DNA of 23,875 bases from an uncultured Chloroflexota bacterium (GTDB lineage: Bacteria > Chloroflexota > Limnocylindria > Limnocylindrales > CSP1-4), in the NCBI GenBank assembly GCA_903924005.1, contig CAIXZV010000468.1, positions 1 through 23,875 on the forward strand, in the 5' to 3' direction. The notes under the pieces were generated by a model. It was not told the DNA's origin. It saw nothing but the letters and a program-made list of their open reading frames with translations, and ran no database searches. A program made the position numbers and the translations under genes. Positions 13,925 to 20,716 of the stretch are shown here, piece by piece; positions within the stretch are counted from its first letter, which is position 1; every line of letters begins with the position of its first letter.

Positions 13925-14848
13925 CTACTTGGCCTCCGGAGCGGGAACTTCGAGGGGGTGGGCGCCGAGCGGGATGGACCCTGTGGCCTTGGCTCTGGCG
14001 GCTTGGACGAGGTGGGTAAGCAGGATTGCGTTGGTGAGCGGCCCGACGCCGCCCGGGACCGGGGTGATGGCCGACGCCACCCGCACGGCGCTGTCGAAGT
14101 GGACGTCGCCGACAACCTTGCCCTCGACCACGTTGATGCCCACGTCCACAACCACCGCGCCGCGCTTGAGCATGTCGCCGGTGACGAAGTTTGGCTTGCC
14201 GATGGCCACGATGACGATGTCCGCCGTCCGGATGATGGCCGGCAGGTCCTCGGTCTTGCTATGGCAGATGGTGACCGTGGCGTTCTCGCGCAGCATCAGC
14301 ATGGCGGCGGGCTTGCCGATGACGTTGGAGCGGCCGACAACCACGCAGTGCTTGCCGGCGATTTCGATCCCAGACTGCTTGAGGATCTCCACGCTGGCGT
14401 GCGCCGTGGCCGGCAGGAAGCCCGCGTACCCAAGCGACAGCAAGCCCGCGTTGAGCGGGTGGATGCCGTCGATGTCCCGCATCGGGTCAAGCGTGTCGAT
14501 CACCACGCGGAGCGGGATCCCTCTTGGCAGCGGCTGCTGGACGATGATCCCGGCGATCTTCGGGTCTGCCTGGAGAGTCCGGAGCGCATTGCTGACGTCA
14601 TCCTCCTTGGCGTCCGCGGGCAGCTCAACAAGCCTGTCGCCAATCCCAACGAGACGGCACCCGTCGAGGATCTTGTGGAGGTACACAAGCGAAGGAGCAT
14701 CCGCGCCCACGACGAGAACCGCGAGGGTGGGCTGGAAGCCAAACTCCTCGCGGAACGCGGCGACGTCCGCGGCCACGGTCTCCCGGATGGCGGTGCCAAT
14801 GGGTCCTCCCCGCAGCAGACGGGGCCCGGCCTCAACGAGGCTTGTCAT
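13925..14848 (-). CDS. folD: FolD: methylene-THF dehydrogenase / methenyl-THF cyclohydrolase, catalytic Lys position is Ile
   Basis: A 307-residue cytoplasmic enzyme that interconverts 5,10-methylene-, 5,10-methenyl- and 10-formyl-THF. Visible are VQQPLP (103-108, with the folate-site Gln104), RDIDGIHPLN (124-133, with Asp127), the NADP-binding GRSNVIGKP (172-180) and ITPVPGGVGP (261-270). In the usual motif Y-x3-K, the Tyr is Tyr56 but the Lys position is Ile60; a Lys stands one residue earlier (Lys59), and spacing to the following VGI is unchanged, so this is not an indel. That Lys is essential for the cyclohydrolase step in E. coli FolD (Lys54). The start overlaps the upstream FTCD_C stop (ATGA). 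The C-terminal 20 residues are a short Pro-rich tail. Confidence 0.93.
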   Translation of the reverse strand: MTSLVEAGPRLLRGGPIGTAIRETVAADVAAFREEFGFQPTLAVLVVGADAPSLVYLHKILDGCRLVGIGDRLVELPADAKEDDVSNALRTLQADPKIAGIIVQQPLPRGIPLRVVIDTLDPMRDIDGIHPLNAGLLSLGYAGFLPATAHASVEILKQSGIEIAGKHCVVVGRSNVIGKPAAMLMLRENATVTICHSKTEDLPAIIRTADIVIVAIGKPNFVTGDMLKRGAVVVDVGINVVEGKVVGDVHFDSAVRVASAITPVPGGVGPLTNAILLTHLVQAARAKATGSIPLGAHPLEVPAPEAK

Positions 14849-15513
14849 GCGGGGTCCACGGGAAGCGGATCCCGGCTCTCCCCGCTTCGCACGGCCTCCC
14901 GGGTCCGGTCCGCGATGCGGTCAATCTCGTCAGCCAGCGCCTGCGTCCGTGCAAGCAGATCTTGCGCAACAGACTCGTCCCCGATGGACGGCAGGTTGAT
15001 GTACACGTTGGCCGCGGCCGCGTGCGATGCGGCAACCGCCATAAGGCTTGCCACCTCGAGGTCAGACGACGCGTTCTTGTTGCTGCGCCCGGCCAGCGCC
15101 TCAGCAATGGCAACCATCTCAAGACACGCCTGGACCGTGCGGAACGGCGCCATGGAGGCCTTGTGTGCGGCAGCGCGAATGGCGGCCGAGCGCGCCTCAC
15201 GCTCTTCGTCTGTGTCACGCGGCATCTTCATCGCGTGGCCGTAGCCGGCGTAGGCATCGGCGTCTTCGTCCGCGAGGGCGAGAAACCGGTCCGCCAGCGC
15301 GTTGCCCGCGGCGATCGCCTCCGCGTGGAGCGCTGCGTGTGCCGCGTACTTTGGGCGCCCCTCCGAGAGGGATGCAACCATCGCGACGAGTGCTCCACCG
15401 AGGCTGGCGGCGATGGCTGCCGCGCTGCCCCCGCCCGGAACGGGCTCTCCGGATGCGAGCTTGTGGACGAAGTCTGCGACCGTCAGGTCGCGAAAGCGGG
15501 TTGTCTCAGTCAC
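14845..15513 (-). CDS. Cyclodeaminase/cyclohydrolase (FTCD_C) family protein
   Basis: A 222-residue all-helical protein of the formimidoyl-THF cyclodeaminase fold. It has PVPGGGSAAA (24-33, folate site), a DEDADAY stretch with likely catalytic Asp (about 82-88), NKNASSDLEVA (145-155) and ANVYINLPSIGDE (168-180). Relatives either release ammonia from 5-formimino-THF (FtcD C-terminal domain) or hydrolyse 5,10-methenyl-THF (FchA). Position at the head of an operon with folD and fhs supports the second; the hut genes nearby and a separate ftcD support the first. I chose the GTG at 15513 because TACAAT, a near-perfect -10, lies seven bases before it; a TTG at 15540 would add nine residues. The stop overlaps the folD start. 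Confidence 0.9.
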   Translation of the reverse strand: MTETTRFRDLTVADFVHKLASGEPVPGGGSAAAIAASLGGALVAMVASLSEGRPKYAAHAALHAEAIAAGNALADRFLALADEDADAYAGYGHAMKMPRDTDEEREARSAAIRAAAHKASMAPFRTVQACLEMVAIAEALAGRSNKNASSDLEVASLMAVAASHAAAANVYINLPSIGDESVAQDLLARTQALADEIDRIADRTREAVRSGESRDPLPVDPA

Positions 15514-15520
15514 GAGAGCG

Positions 15521-15526
15521 ATTGTA
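15521..15526 (-). promoter_or_regulatory. -10 element of the leaderless folate operon
   Basis: TACAAT on the minus strand ends seven bases before the GTG at 15513. It differs from TATAAT at one base and is the best example of the leaderless pattern here. Confidence 0.55.
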
Positions 15527-15568
15527 GGGATGCGGCGCAACGGTCCGCGCGTCCCACGCGCCCGTCAT

Positions 15569-15591
15569 GGGCGGGCCGTCCGGCCCTGCCC
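15569..15591. terminator. GC-rich hairpin after the 89-residue SOS gene
   Basis: GGGCGGGCC and GGCCCTGCCC pair around a GTCC loop with one unpaired base, 22 bp beyond the stop of the gene at 15614-15883. There is no T tract. Confidence 0.4.
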
Positions 15592-15613
15592 CTTCTGCTG
15601 CCGAGACCTGCGA

Positions 15614-15883
15614 TTACGCTGCGAGCGTGTGCTGATCCAGCCCGTCAATGGTCCAGCGGCGGGAGCGGTGCTGGAACGTGAGGGCGACGCGCGCTGTGGG
15701 GGTCTCCACCTCGAAGAGGGTCCTGGGCCCGGTGATCACCGGGTAGGCAGAACGCTCATCCCGGACCGAGACCAGACGCAGGACCGGGACGCGATCCTGG
15801 CCAAGCTGGATCTCGCGCGGAATGCCGCGGAGCCAATCCGTGCGGACCTGAACGGTAACGGGTGCGACGCGGACCATCGCCAT
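15614..15883 (-). CDS. Small protein of unknown function under an SOS promoter, next to dinB
   Basis: An 89-residue soluble protein with alternating hydrophobic residues, likely mostly beta strands (VRVAPVTVQV, PVLRLVSVRD, TLFEVETPTARVALTF), and a conserved-looking RRWTIDGLD near the end. I do not recognise the family with confidence; small beta proteins linked to translesion polymerases are known in Actinobacteria, and it may be one. The ATG at 15883 has AAGGAG eight bases upstream. A promoter at 15965-15994 with two LexA boxes lies 57-110 bp upstream, directly after the dinB stop codon, so the gene should be induced by DNA damage independently of dinB. A role with DinB is inference from position and control. 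Confidence 0.75.
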   Translation of the reverse strand: MAMVRVAPVTVQVRTDWLRGIPREIQLGQDRVPVLRLVSVRDERSAYPVITGPRTLFEVETPTARVALTFQHRSRRWTIDGLDQHTLAA

Positions 15884-15939
15884 GGTGACTACTCCTTCAT
15901 CGGCGGGGGCTCGTCATCACCCGGGGGCACTCCGGATGT

Positions 15940-15994
15940 GAACGCCTGTTCTGTCGTTGGCTGCACCGTAGACCGAACAGGCGTTCTATGTCAA
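15940..15994 (-). promoter_or_regulatory. SOS promoter with two LexA boxes (for the 89-residue gene)
   Basis: On the minus strand: TTGACA (15994-15989), 18 bp spacer, TACGGT (15970-15965). Inside the spacer, two bases after TTGACA, is a LexA box GAACGCCTGTTC (15986-15975). The plus-strand sequence at 15940-15951 is also GAACGCCTGTTC, so the two boxes are exact reverse complements of each other, 35 bp apart centre to centre; the second lies just past the expected transcription start. Both match GAAC-N4-GTTC, the box also present at lexA. The dinB stop codon TGA is contained in the TTGACA. Confidence 0.8.
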
Positions 15995-17289
15995 GCGTCG
16001 ATGTCAGGGTCCAGGTCAGATTCTGTGACAGGTTGGCTGTCACGCCGAGTGCGCCCGCCGCGCGCGTCGCCCTCGACCGGCAGTTCGTCGCGGACCGCCT
16101 TCATCGGGTCGCGCTCAAACGGCGCCGGCAGCTCCGAGCGCACGAGCGTGGCCCGCATGACGGAACGCTCGCCGTACTTGCGCCTGATCGCGTCCAGCGC
16201 CTCGGCTGCCTTGTGGCGCCGCGGATCACCAGCCTCGGCAAACATCCCAAGCTGTTCGCGCTCGCGAAAGTTGGACGCCGTGACGCCCACGAGGCGGATC
16301 CGCTGTCCGCGGAGCTCCTTGCGCAACAGCACGAGCGTCGCCGCGTAGATCTCCTCGGTCAGATCGGCGGGCTGCTTGAGGCTCACTTGACGCGTGATGG
16401 TCGCAAAGCTCGAATCACGCAGTTTCAGCGTGATCGTCACGGCCTTCCAGCCCATCGACCGAAGCCGTCCGGCAACGCCGTCGGCCATACCCAGCAGCGC
16501 GCGCTCGATAACCTCTCGATCGCTCGTGTCCACGTCAAACGTGTGCTCGTGGCCAATCGACTTGGCAGCCTCGCCGCCCGCCACGGGATCAGGATCGATG
16601 CCGTGGGCGCGCTCCACCAGCGAGGCTCCGTGCTTGCCGAACCGACGCTCGATGGCGGCAGGCGGCAGCGCCGCCAAGTCCCCGATGGTCCGGACGCCAA
16701 ACTCCGCCAGCGCGGCCGCCATCTTCTCGCCCACGCCCCACAGCCGTGAGATCTGCAGCGGTGCGAGAAAGGTCGCTTCCTCCCCGGGCGGGACAAGCAC
16801 CAGGCCGTCGGGCTTGCGCAGGTCCGACGCCACCTTGGCGACAAGCTTTGTGGTGGCTACGCCAACCGAGATGGTCAGGCCCACCTCGTCGTGAACAGCC
16901 GCCTTGATGGCGCGGGCGATCGTCTCGCCGTCACCGAAGAGGGCGCGCGACGCGGTCACGTCGAGAAACGCCTCATCGATGGAGACCGGCTGCACCATCG
17001 GCGTGAACCGGCGGAGGATCGCCATCACCTCGCGGCTGGCCGTCTGGTACTTGCGCCCGTCCACCGGCAGGAAGATGCCCTGCGGGCAGAGCCGCCCCGC
17101 GGTCCGCAGCGGCATCGCCGAGTGCACGCCGAACTTACGTGCCTCGTAACTGCAGGTTGAAACCACGCCGCGCTGGTCCGGCCCGCCACCGATGATCACG
17201 GGCTTCCCGCGGAGTTCCGGACGGTCGCGCTGCTCCACGGCCGCGAAGAACGCGTCGAGGTCCACGTGGAGGATGGTGCGAGTGATCAC
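15991..17289 (-). CDS. dinB: DNA polymerase IV (Y family)
   Basis: A 432-residue translesion DNA polymerase. Catalytic metal ligands are Asp10 (in HVDLDAFFAAVE, with the steric-gate Phe15) and Asp105-Glu106 (SIDEAFLD). The helix-hairpin-helix thumb (GVGEKMAAALAEFGVRTIGDL) follows at about 185-205, and the little-finger domain ends with RLVGVTASNF. QLGMF at 346-350 fits a beta-clamp-binding peptide. The last 45 residues are a charged, flexible tail. The start is GTG at 17289. No GAAC-N4-GTTC box lies in the 67 bp upstream gap, so dinB itself shows no SOS operator, although its downstream neighbour has two. Confidence 0.96.
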   Translation of the reverse strand: MITRTILHVDLDAFFAAVEQRDRPELRGKPVIIGGGPDQRGVVSTCSYEARKFGVHSAMPLRTAGRLCPQGIFLPVDGRKYQTASREVMAILRRFTPMVQPVSIDEAFLDVTASRALFGDGETIARAIKAAVHDEVGLTISVGVATTKLVAKVASDLRKPDGLVLVPPGEEATFLAPLQISRLWGVGEKMAAALAEFGVRTIGDLAALPPAAIERRFGKHGASLVERAHGIDPDPVAGGEAAKSIGHEHTFDVDTSDREVIERALLGMADGVAGRLRSMGWKAVTITLKLRDSSFATITRQVSLKQPADLTEEIYAATLVLLRKELRGQRIRLVGVTASNFREREQLGMFAEAGDPRRHKAAEALDAIRRKYGERSVMRATLVRSELPAPFERDPMKAVRDELPVEGDARGGRTRRDSQPVTESDLDPDIDA

Positions 17290-17356
17290 GCGCGTGATTC
17301 TCAGTCCCTTGATCTAGACGCACCGGCCTCAGTGGACGGCCGCCAAACTGGGGATG

Positions 17357-18643
17357 TCAGCGACCTTCGGCCGTCCGGCTCGCTGCTAGGTTCTCGACAG
17401 GGGGCGCGGTAACAGCCCCGAGCGCTTCCGTGGGCGGCGCCGCGTGCACGTCCGGCTCGTCGCCCCCAGCCCACGCGTCGGCACCGCTCCCGGGCAGCAT
17501 CGGCAGGACGACCAGCACGGACAGCATCTGCGCGAAATAGGCGAAGGACGTCCAGCGCTGGGCGAAGAACAAGACCGCCAGCGCCACCGCCCCACTTGCG
17601 GCTGCCGTGCGGAGCGATCGGTACGACGGCAGGGCTACGAGGATAAGCGCGATGGCGGCCGTGACGCCACCGATGATCAGGCCGTCTGACTGGGAGGCGA
17701 TCGGCCAGCCCGTGTCTGCGGCGAGGACCCAGATGTTCCACCCGAACACGCCCTCGTGGTAACCGGCGAACGAGGCAAGCGCTCGCAGATAATCCAGACC
17801 CGACATGGCGAGGAACGGCAGGCTCACCACGGCCAGCGTGGCACCCAGCGCGACGAAATAGCGACGGAACAGACCCGGATGCGCGCGCAGGACCCACGCC
17901 CCCGTCGCGACGATGATCGGCAGAGTGGACTGCTTCGTCGCAAGCGCACAGCCCGCCAGGACACCGGCGATGACCGCATGTCGAGGCGTGTCTGAACGCA
18001 GGCTGGCGAGCGCCATCACAGCCAGCACGAGTACGGCGCCCGTACTGGTGTCATTGCTGCCGTCACCGACGAGTTCAATGAGGTTCGGCAGGGCCACATA
18101 GAGCGCCAGCATCGACATCCCCAGTACCTGCCCCCGCCCAAGCGCAAACCGGGCAAGCACGACCATCACCACCCATGCGCCGGCTAGCTCGGTCAGCGCC
18201 ATGCCGTACAGACCGGCAACCAGGTGCCCTGGCAGATGGATGAGCAGGTTCACCGGCGGGTACGGGAAGGGGGCGCCAGGCGGCAGCGACGACTGGTAGA
18301 CGTGGCGATAGGGATCGGCCCCATTCAGCAAGACCGTAAGCGCCTCGTTGGTCACCGCGAGCACATCGGACCCGTGCCCGCCATGGAGCACCACGTCCCA
18401 GCGCAGCACAAAGCCGCCGCAGATCAGGAATAAAGCGACCACCAGCGGCGCCCACGGGCGTACGCGCGGCACCATGATGACCCCGAAAGCGATCGGCCAA
18501 GCGAGGACCATCACGAGCCGGTCCAGCGAAGGCTTCAGATCGTTGCCTCGCCCTGACACGAGCAGGCCGAGGAAGACAATCAGGGCCAGGAGCAGGGAGG
18601 CCTGCGTCCGGTCAAGACCGCGTTCTTGCGGGCCGTCATCCAT
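17357..18643 (-). CDS. Polytopic membrane protein, probable GT87/DUF2029-type glycosyltransferase
   Basis: A 428-residue protein with about ten hydrophobic helices. A periplasmic-side loop near residues 105-135 reads LLNGADPYRHVYQ and PPGAPFPYPP, the pattern of GT-C fold enzymes of the GT87/DUF2029 type (for example polyprenyl-phosphate-mannose-using mannosyltransferases), with an Asp before the Pro-Tyr. The donor and acceptor cannot be told. The C-terminal 50 residues are a hydrophilic, acidic cytoplasmic tail. I chose the ATG at 18643 (MDDGPQERG); GATACT lies six bases upstream with no Shine-Dalgarno. A longer start at 18670 would add nine residues. The gene ends 67 bp before dinB on the same strand. 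Confidence 0.75.
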   Translation of the reverse strand: MDDGPQERGLDRTQASLLLALIVFLGLLVSGRGNDLKPSLDRLVMVLAWPIAFGVIMVPRVRPWAPLVVALFLICGGFVLRWDVVLHGGHGSDVLAVTNEALTVLLNGADPYRHVYQSSLPPGAPFPYPPVNLLIHLPGHLVAGLYGMALTELAGAWVVMVVLARFALGRGQVLGMSMLALYVALPNLIELVGDGSNDTSTGAVLVLAVMALASLRSDTPRHAVIAGVLAGCALATKQSTLPIIVATGAWVLRAHPGLFRRYFVALGATLAVVSLPFLAMSGLDYLRALASFAGYHEGVFGWNIWVLAADTGWPIASQSDGLIIGGVTAAIALILVALPSYRSLRTAAASGAVALAVLFFAQRWTSFAYFAQMLSVLVVLPMLPGSGADAWAGGDEPDVHAAPPTEALGAVTAPPVENLAASRTAEGR

Positions 18644-18649
18644 CGACCA

Positions 18650-18655
18650 AGTATC
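18650..18655 (-). promoter_or_regulatory. -10-like element of leaderless GT87-like gene
   Basis: GATACT on the minus strand ends six bases before the ATG at 18643; it keeps the -10 A2 and T6 but not T1. Confidence 0.35.
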
Positions 18656-18681
18656 GCAGAGCGCCAGCACTGGGAATCGAT

Positions 18682-18708
18682 ACGCCCGGGCGATATCCGC
18701 CCGGGCGT
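18682..18708. terminator. Terminator hairpin after rplI
   Basis: ACGCCCGGGCG and CGCCCGGGCGT form a perfect 11-bp stem with a five-base loop, 40 bp beyond the rplI stop and just upstream of the next gene on the same strand. There is no T tract. Confidence 0.7.
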
Positions 18709-18747
18709 GTCAGGAGTTGGCGGCCCGCCTGCAGGCAGGCTCGGTGG

Positions 18748-19194
18748 TCAGCCCTTCGGCTCGACGACGATCGTGACCTCAGAGGTCATGCCCGCGAGAA
18801 CCTTGATGGCAACCTTGTAGGTGCCGAGCGTCTTGATCGGCTGGTCAAGCTCGATCTTGTGCTTGTCCACGACGATGCCGCGGCGCTTGAGGGCCTCGGC
18901 GATGTCCTGGTTGTTGATGGAGCCGTAGAGCTTGCCGCCCTCGCCCACCTTCACGCCCATCGTCAGCGTGGTGCTGCCGATGCGGGTGGCGGCAATCTCC
19001 GCCTCCTCGCGCTCGCGGCGCCGCTTGTCCTCACGGCTTGCGATGTCGTGCTGGTACGCGCGGAAGGCGCCGCCGGACGCAGGCACGGCGACACCCTGCG
19101 GGATGAGGAAGTTCTGGCCGTACCCGTCCGCAACCGTCTTCATCTCGCCCGTCTTGCCGAGCTTCGCGACGTCCTTCGTCAGGATCACCTTCAC
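18748..19194 (-). CDS. rplI: Large ribosomal subunit protein bL9
   Basis: A 148-residue protein that binds 23S rRNA near the base of the L1 stalk. The N-terminal domain has MKVILTKDVAKLGKTGE and the signature GYGQNFLIPQGVAV; a long charged helix (about 45-70) links it to the C-terminal domain with GKLYGSINNQDIAEALKRRG. Length is standard. The GTG start at 19194 has AAGGAGGG nine bases upstream, located inside the end of the DUF1232 gene, whose stop overlaps the start (GTGA). The two are thus coupled. dnaB, a common rplI neighbour in bacteria, lies nearby on the other strand beyond lexA. Confidence 0.97.
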   Translation of the reverse strand: MKVILTKDVAKLGKTGEMKTVADGYGQNFLIPQGVAVPASGGAFRAYQHDIASREDKRRREREEAEIAATRIGSTTLTMGVKVGEGGKLYGSINNQDIAEALKRRGIVVDKHKIELDQPIKTLGTYKVAIKVLAGMTSEVTIVVEPKG

Positions 19195-19733
19195 GCGATC
19201 GAACCCTCCTTGTTGATCCAGGCCCTGACCCTCGGTCCAAGCCCGGTTCTGGCCAGCGTGTCGCGGGCCAGCGAAATGGCGGCGGGGAGCCGGCGAATCA
19301 TGCGCCGAAACCGCGCCGGTGTGAAGCGGCGGATGCGTGCCACGTCTGCGTCGAACGCGCCGCGGTCAACGCCCAAGGCGTCGAGCCGTTCGGCGAGCAC
19401 CGCCTCGGGCACCCCGTCGAGAAAGAGGTCAACTGCCAGCACGACAACCACAAGGTCGTCAAGCCCGCCGATGACCGGCAGATCGTCCGGCAACAGGTCC
19501 CGGCCAACGAGCAGATAGCCCGCCGCCGCAGCCAGCGCCGTTTTGCGGGCGAGCGGGATGCGCTCGTCCCGAACCAGGTCCCAGAACAGACGCCCGTAAA
19601 CAGGTGCCCGACTGGCCAGCGGCAGGAGTGCAGCCCATCCGAGCAGACGCCGGAAGCCGATGCGCCGGGTTCGGCGCGCCGGTCCGGGCTGTCGGTCCTG
19701 CGTGTCGCGGCTATGCCGCGCTGCTCGAGCCAC
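19191..19733 (-). CDS. DUF1232 (YkvA-like) membrane-associated protein
   Basis: A 180-residue protein. The centre carries the DUF1232 pattern: PLARKTALAAAAGYLLVGRDLLPDDLPVIGGLDDLVVVVLAVDLFLDGVPE, at about residues 60-110, with the P-D-D-x-P-x-I-G-x-L-D-D core. The function of this domain is unknown. The N-terminus is strongly basic, and a hydrophobic stretch (LLGWAALLPLA) follows. I chose the GTG at 19733 with GAGG six bases upstream; the frame is open to a GTG at 19796, which would add 21 residues. TATCCT near 19785-19790 on the minus strand may be its -10. It is divergent from lexA and coupled to rplI by a four-base overlap. Confidence 0.75.
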   Translation of the reverse strand: MARAARHSRDTQDRQPGPARRTRRIGFRRLLGWAALLPLASRAPVYGRLFWDLVRDERIPLARKTALAAAAGYLLVGRDLLPDDLPVIGGLDDLVVVVLAVDLFLDGVPEAVLAERLDALGVDRGAFDADVARIRRFTPARFRRMIRRLPAAISLARDTLARTGLGPRVRAWINKEGSIA

Positions 19734-19847
19734 CCTAGTCCTCGCGTGATTCTCCTTTGTCCACCGCTGGGACTCAGGGACCGTCGAGGATAGCACCGGG
19801 ACCGCTGCACTCCAGATACAGACCCGGCCAGATGTCGGGATGCGCCG

Positions 19848-19875
19848 TTGACATCGAACGTCCGTTCTGTATGAT
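19848..19875 (+). promoter_or_regulatory. lexA promoter with LexA box
   Basis: TTGACA (19848-19853), 16 bp spacer, TATGAT (19870-19875). GAACGTCCGTTC, a GAAC-N4-GTTC LexA box, occupies 19856-19867, between the -35 and the -10, so LexA binding should block RNA polymerase. It predicts autoregulation. Confidence 0.88.
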
Positions 19876-19897
19876 GCATTCGGAAAGGAGGCGCCAG

Positions 19898-20551
19898 ATG
19901 ACTCGTCACGACGCCGAGCGGAAGCAGAAGATCATCGAAATGATCGCGGCAACCATCCGAGCGCGCGGGTTTCCGCCCTCCGTGCGAGAGATCGCGAAGG
20001 CGGTTGGGCTGAGCTCCACCTCCGCTGTCCATCACCACCTCCAGATCCTGGAGAAGGAAGGCCTGCTGGAGCGCGGTGCCGCAGAGGCGCGTGCAATCCG
20101 GCTGACGCCGCTGGCCGCCATCCAGTACGGCGCATCGTCGGAGGAGCTGGTCCCGCAATCTGCGCCCAGCATGTCCTACACGCTCGCCATCGTTGGGGAG
20201 ATCGCCGCCGGCGGCCCAATTGAGGCGTATCAGGACGCGTCAGAGACCATCGCGGTACCGGATTTCATGGCCGCAGCCGGGGATTCGTATGTGCTGCGGG
20301 TGCGCGGTGACTCAATGATCAATGCGCACATTGAGGACGGGGACTTCGTCGTCATCCGCCGCCAGCCCACCGCACGGGACGGGGACATCGTCGTTGCCCA
20401 GGTGGAGGAGAACGGCGTCACGCTCAAGCGCTTCTTCAGAGAGAAGGACCGCGTGCGCCTCCAGCCGGCAAACGACAACTACCCACCCATGTACTACCCA
20501 GAGGTTCGCATCCAGGGGAAGCTCATCGGCGTCATCCGCCGCCTGGACTGA
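19898..20551 (+). CDS. lexA: LexA repressor, autopeptidase
   Basis: A 217-residue SOS repressor. The N-terminal winged helix-turn-helix (RGFPPSVREIAKAVGLSSTSAVHHHLQILEKEGLLER, about 23-59) binds the SOS box. The C-terminal S24-type domain has the cleavage site Ala104-Gly105 (GEIAAGGPIEA), nucleophile Ser139 (VRGDSMI) and general base Lys177 (VTLKRFF). DNA damage and RecA filaments trigger self-cleavage. The ATG at 19898 has GGAAAGGAGG seven bases upstream, a very strong Shine-Dalgarno, and a LexA-box promoter lies just before it. The frame is open further upstream but only across that promoter. The same box occurs twice at 15940-15986, so this LexA should also control the 89-residue gene. Confidence 0.98.
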   Translation: MTRHDAERKQKIIEMIAATIRARGFPPSVREIAKAVGLSSTSAVHHHLQILEKEGLLERGAAEARAIRLTPLAAIQYGASSEELVPQSAPSMSYTLAIVGEIAAGGPIEAYQDASETIAVPDFMAAAGDSYVLRVRGDSMINAHIEDGDFVVIRRQPTARDGDIVVAQVEENGVTLKRFFREKDRVRLQPANDNYPPMYYPEVRIQGKLIGVIRRLD

Positions 20552-20566
20552 CCTCGGCACGGAGGG

Positions 20567-20579
20567 CCGCCGGGGGCGG
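20567..20579 (+). terminator. Short hairpin after lexA
   Basis: CCGCC and GGCGG pair around GGG, followed by TTGT, 15 bp after the lexA stop. It is a weak terminator candidate. TTGTCCACA at 20580-20588 resembles a DnaA box but stands alone. Confidence 0.35.
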
Positions 20580-20716
20580 TTGTCCACAGCGCGTCAACAG
20601 GGCACGTAAAACCCGTGGATGGGCGGGGGCGCGGCGGCGCGCTTCGTGGAGCGCGCACGCTCCGGGCAGCGCACCATGCACCGCACGCCCAATGACCGCC
20701 GGAGCCAACGTATCCC

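Noticed and set aside
12404..15244. Open frame of 946 codons on the plus strand, with other long plus-strand frames nearby
   Set aside because: It lies antisense to fhs, folD and the FTCD_C gene, all firmly identified. GC-rich codon use leaves such antisense frames open; the translation is Arg/Val/Asp/His-rich with no domain.
20580..20588. DnaA box TTGTCCACA near dnaB, possible origin
   Set aside because: Only one box is visible, with no AT-rich region and no dnaA or dnaN nearby.
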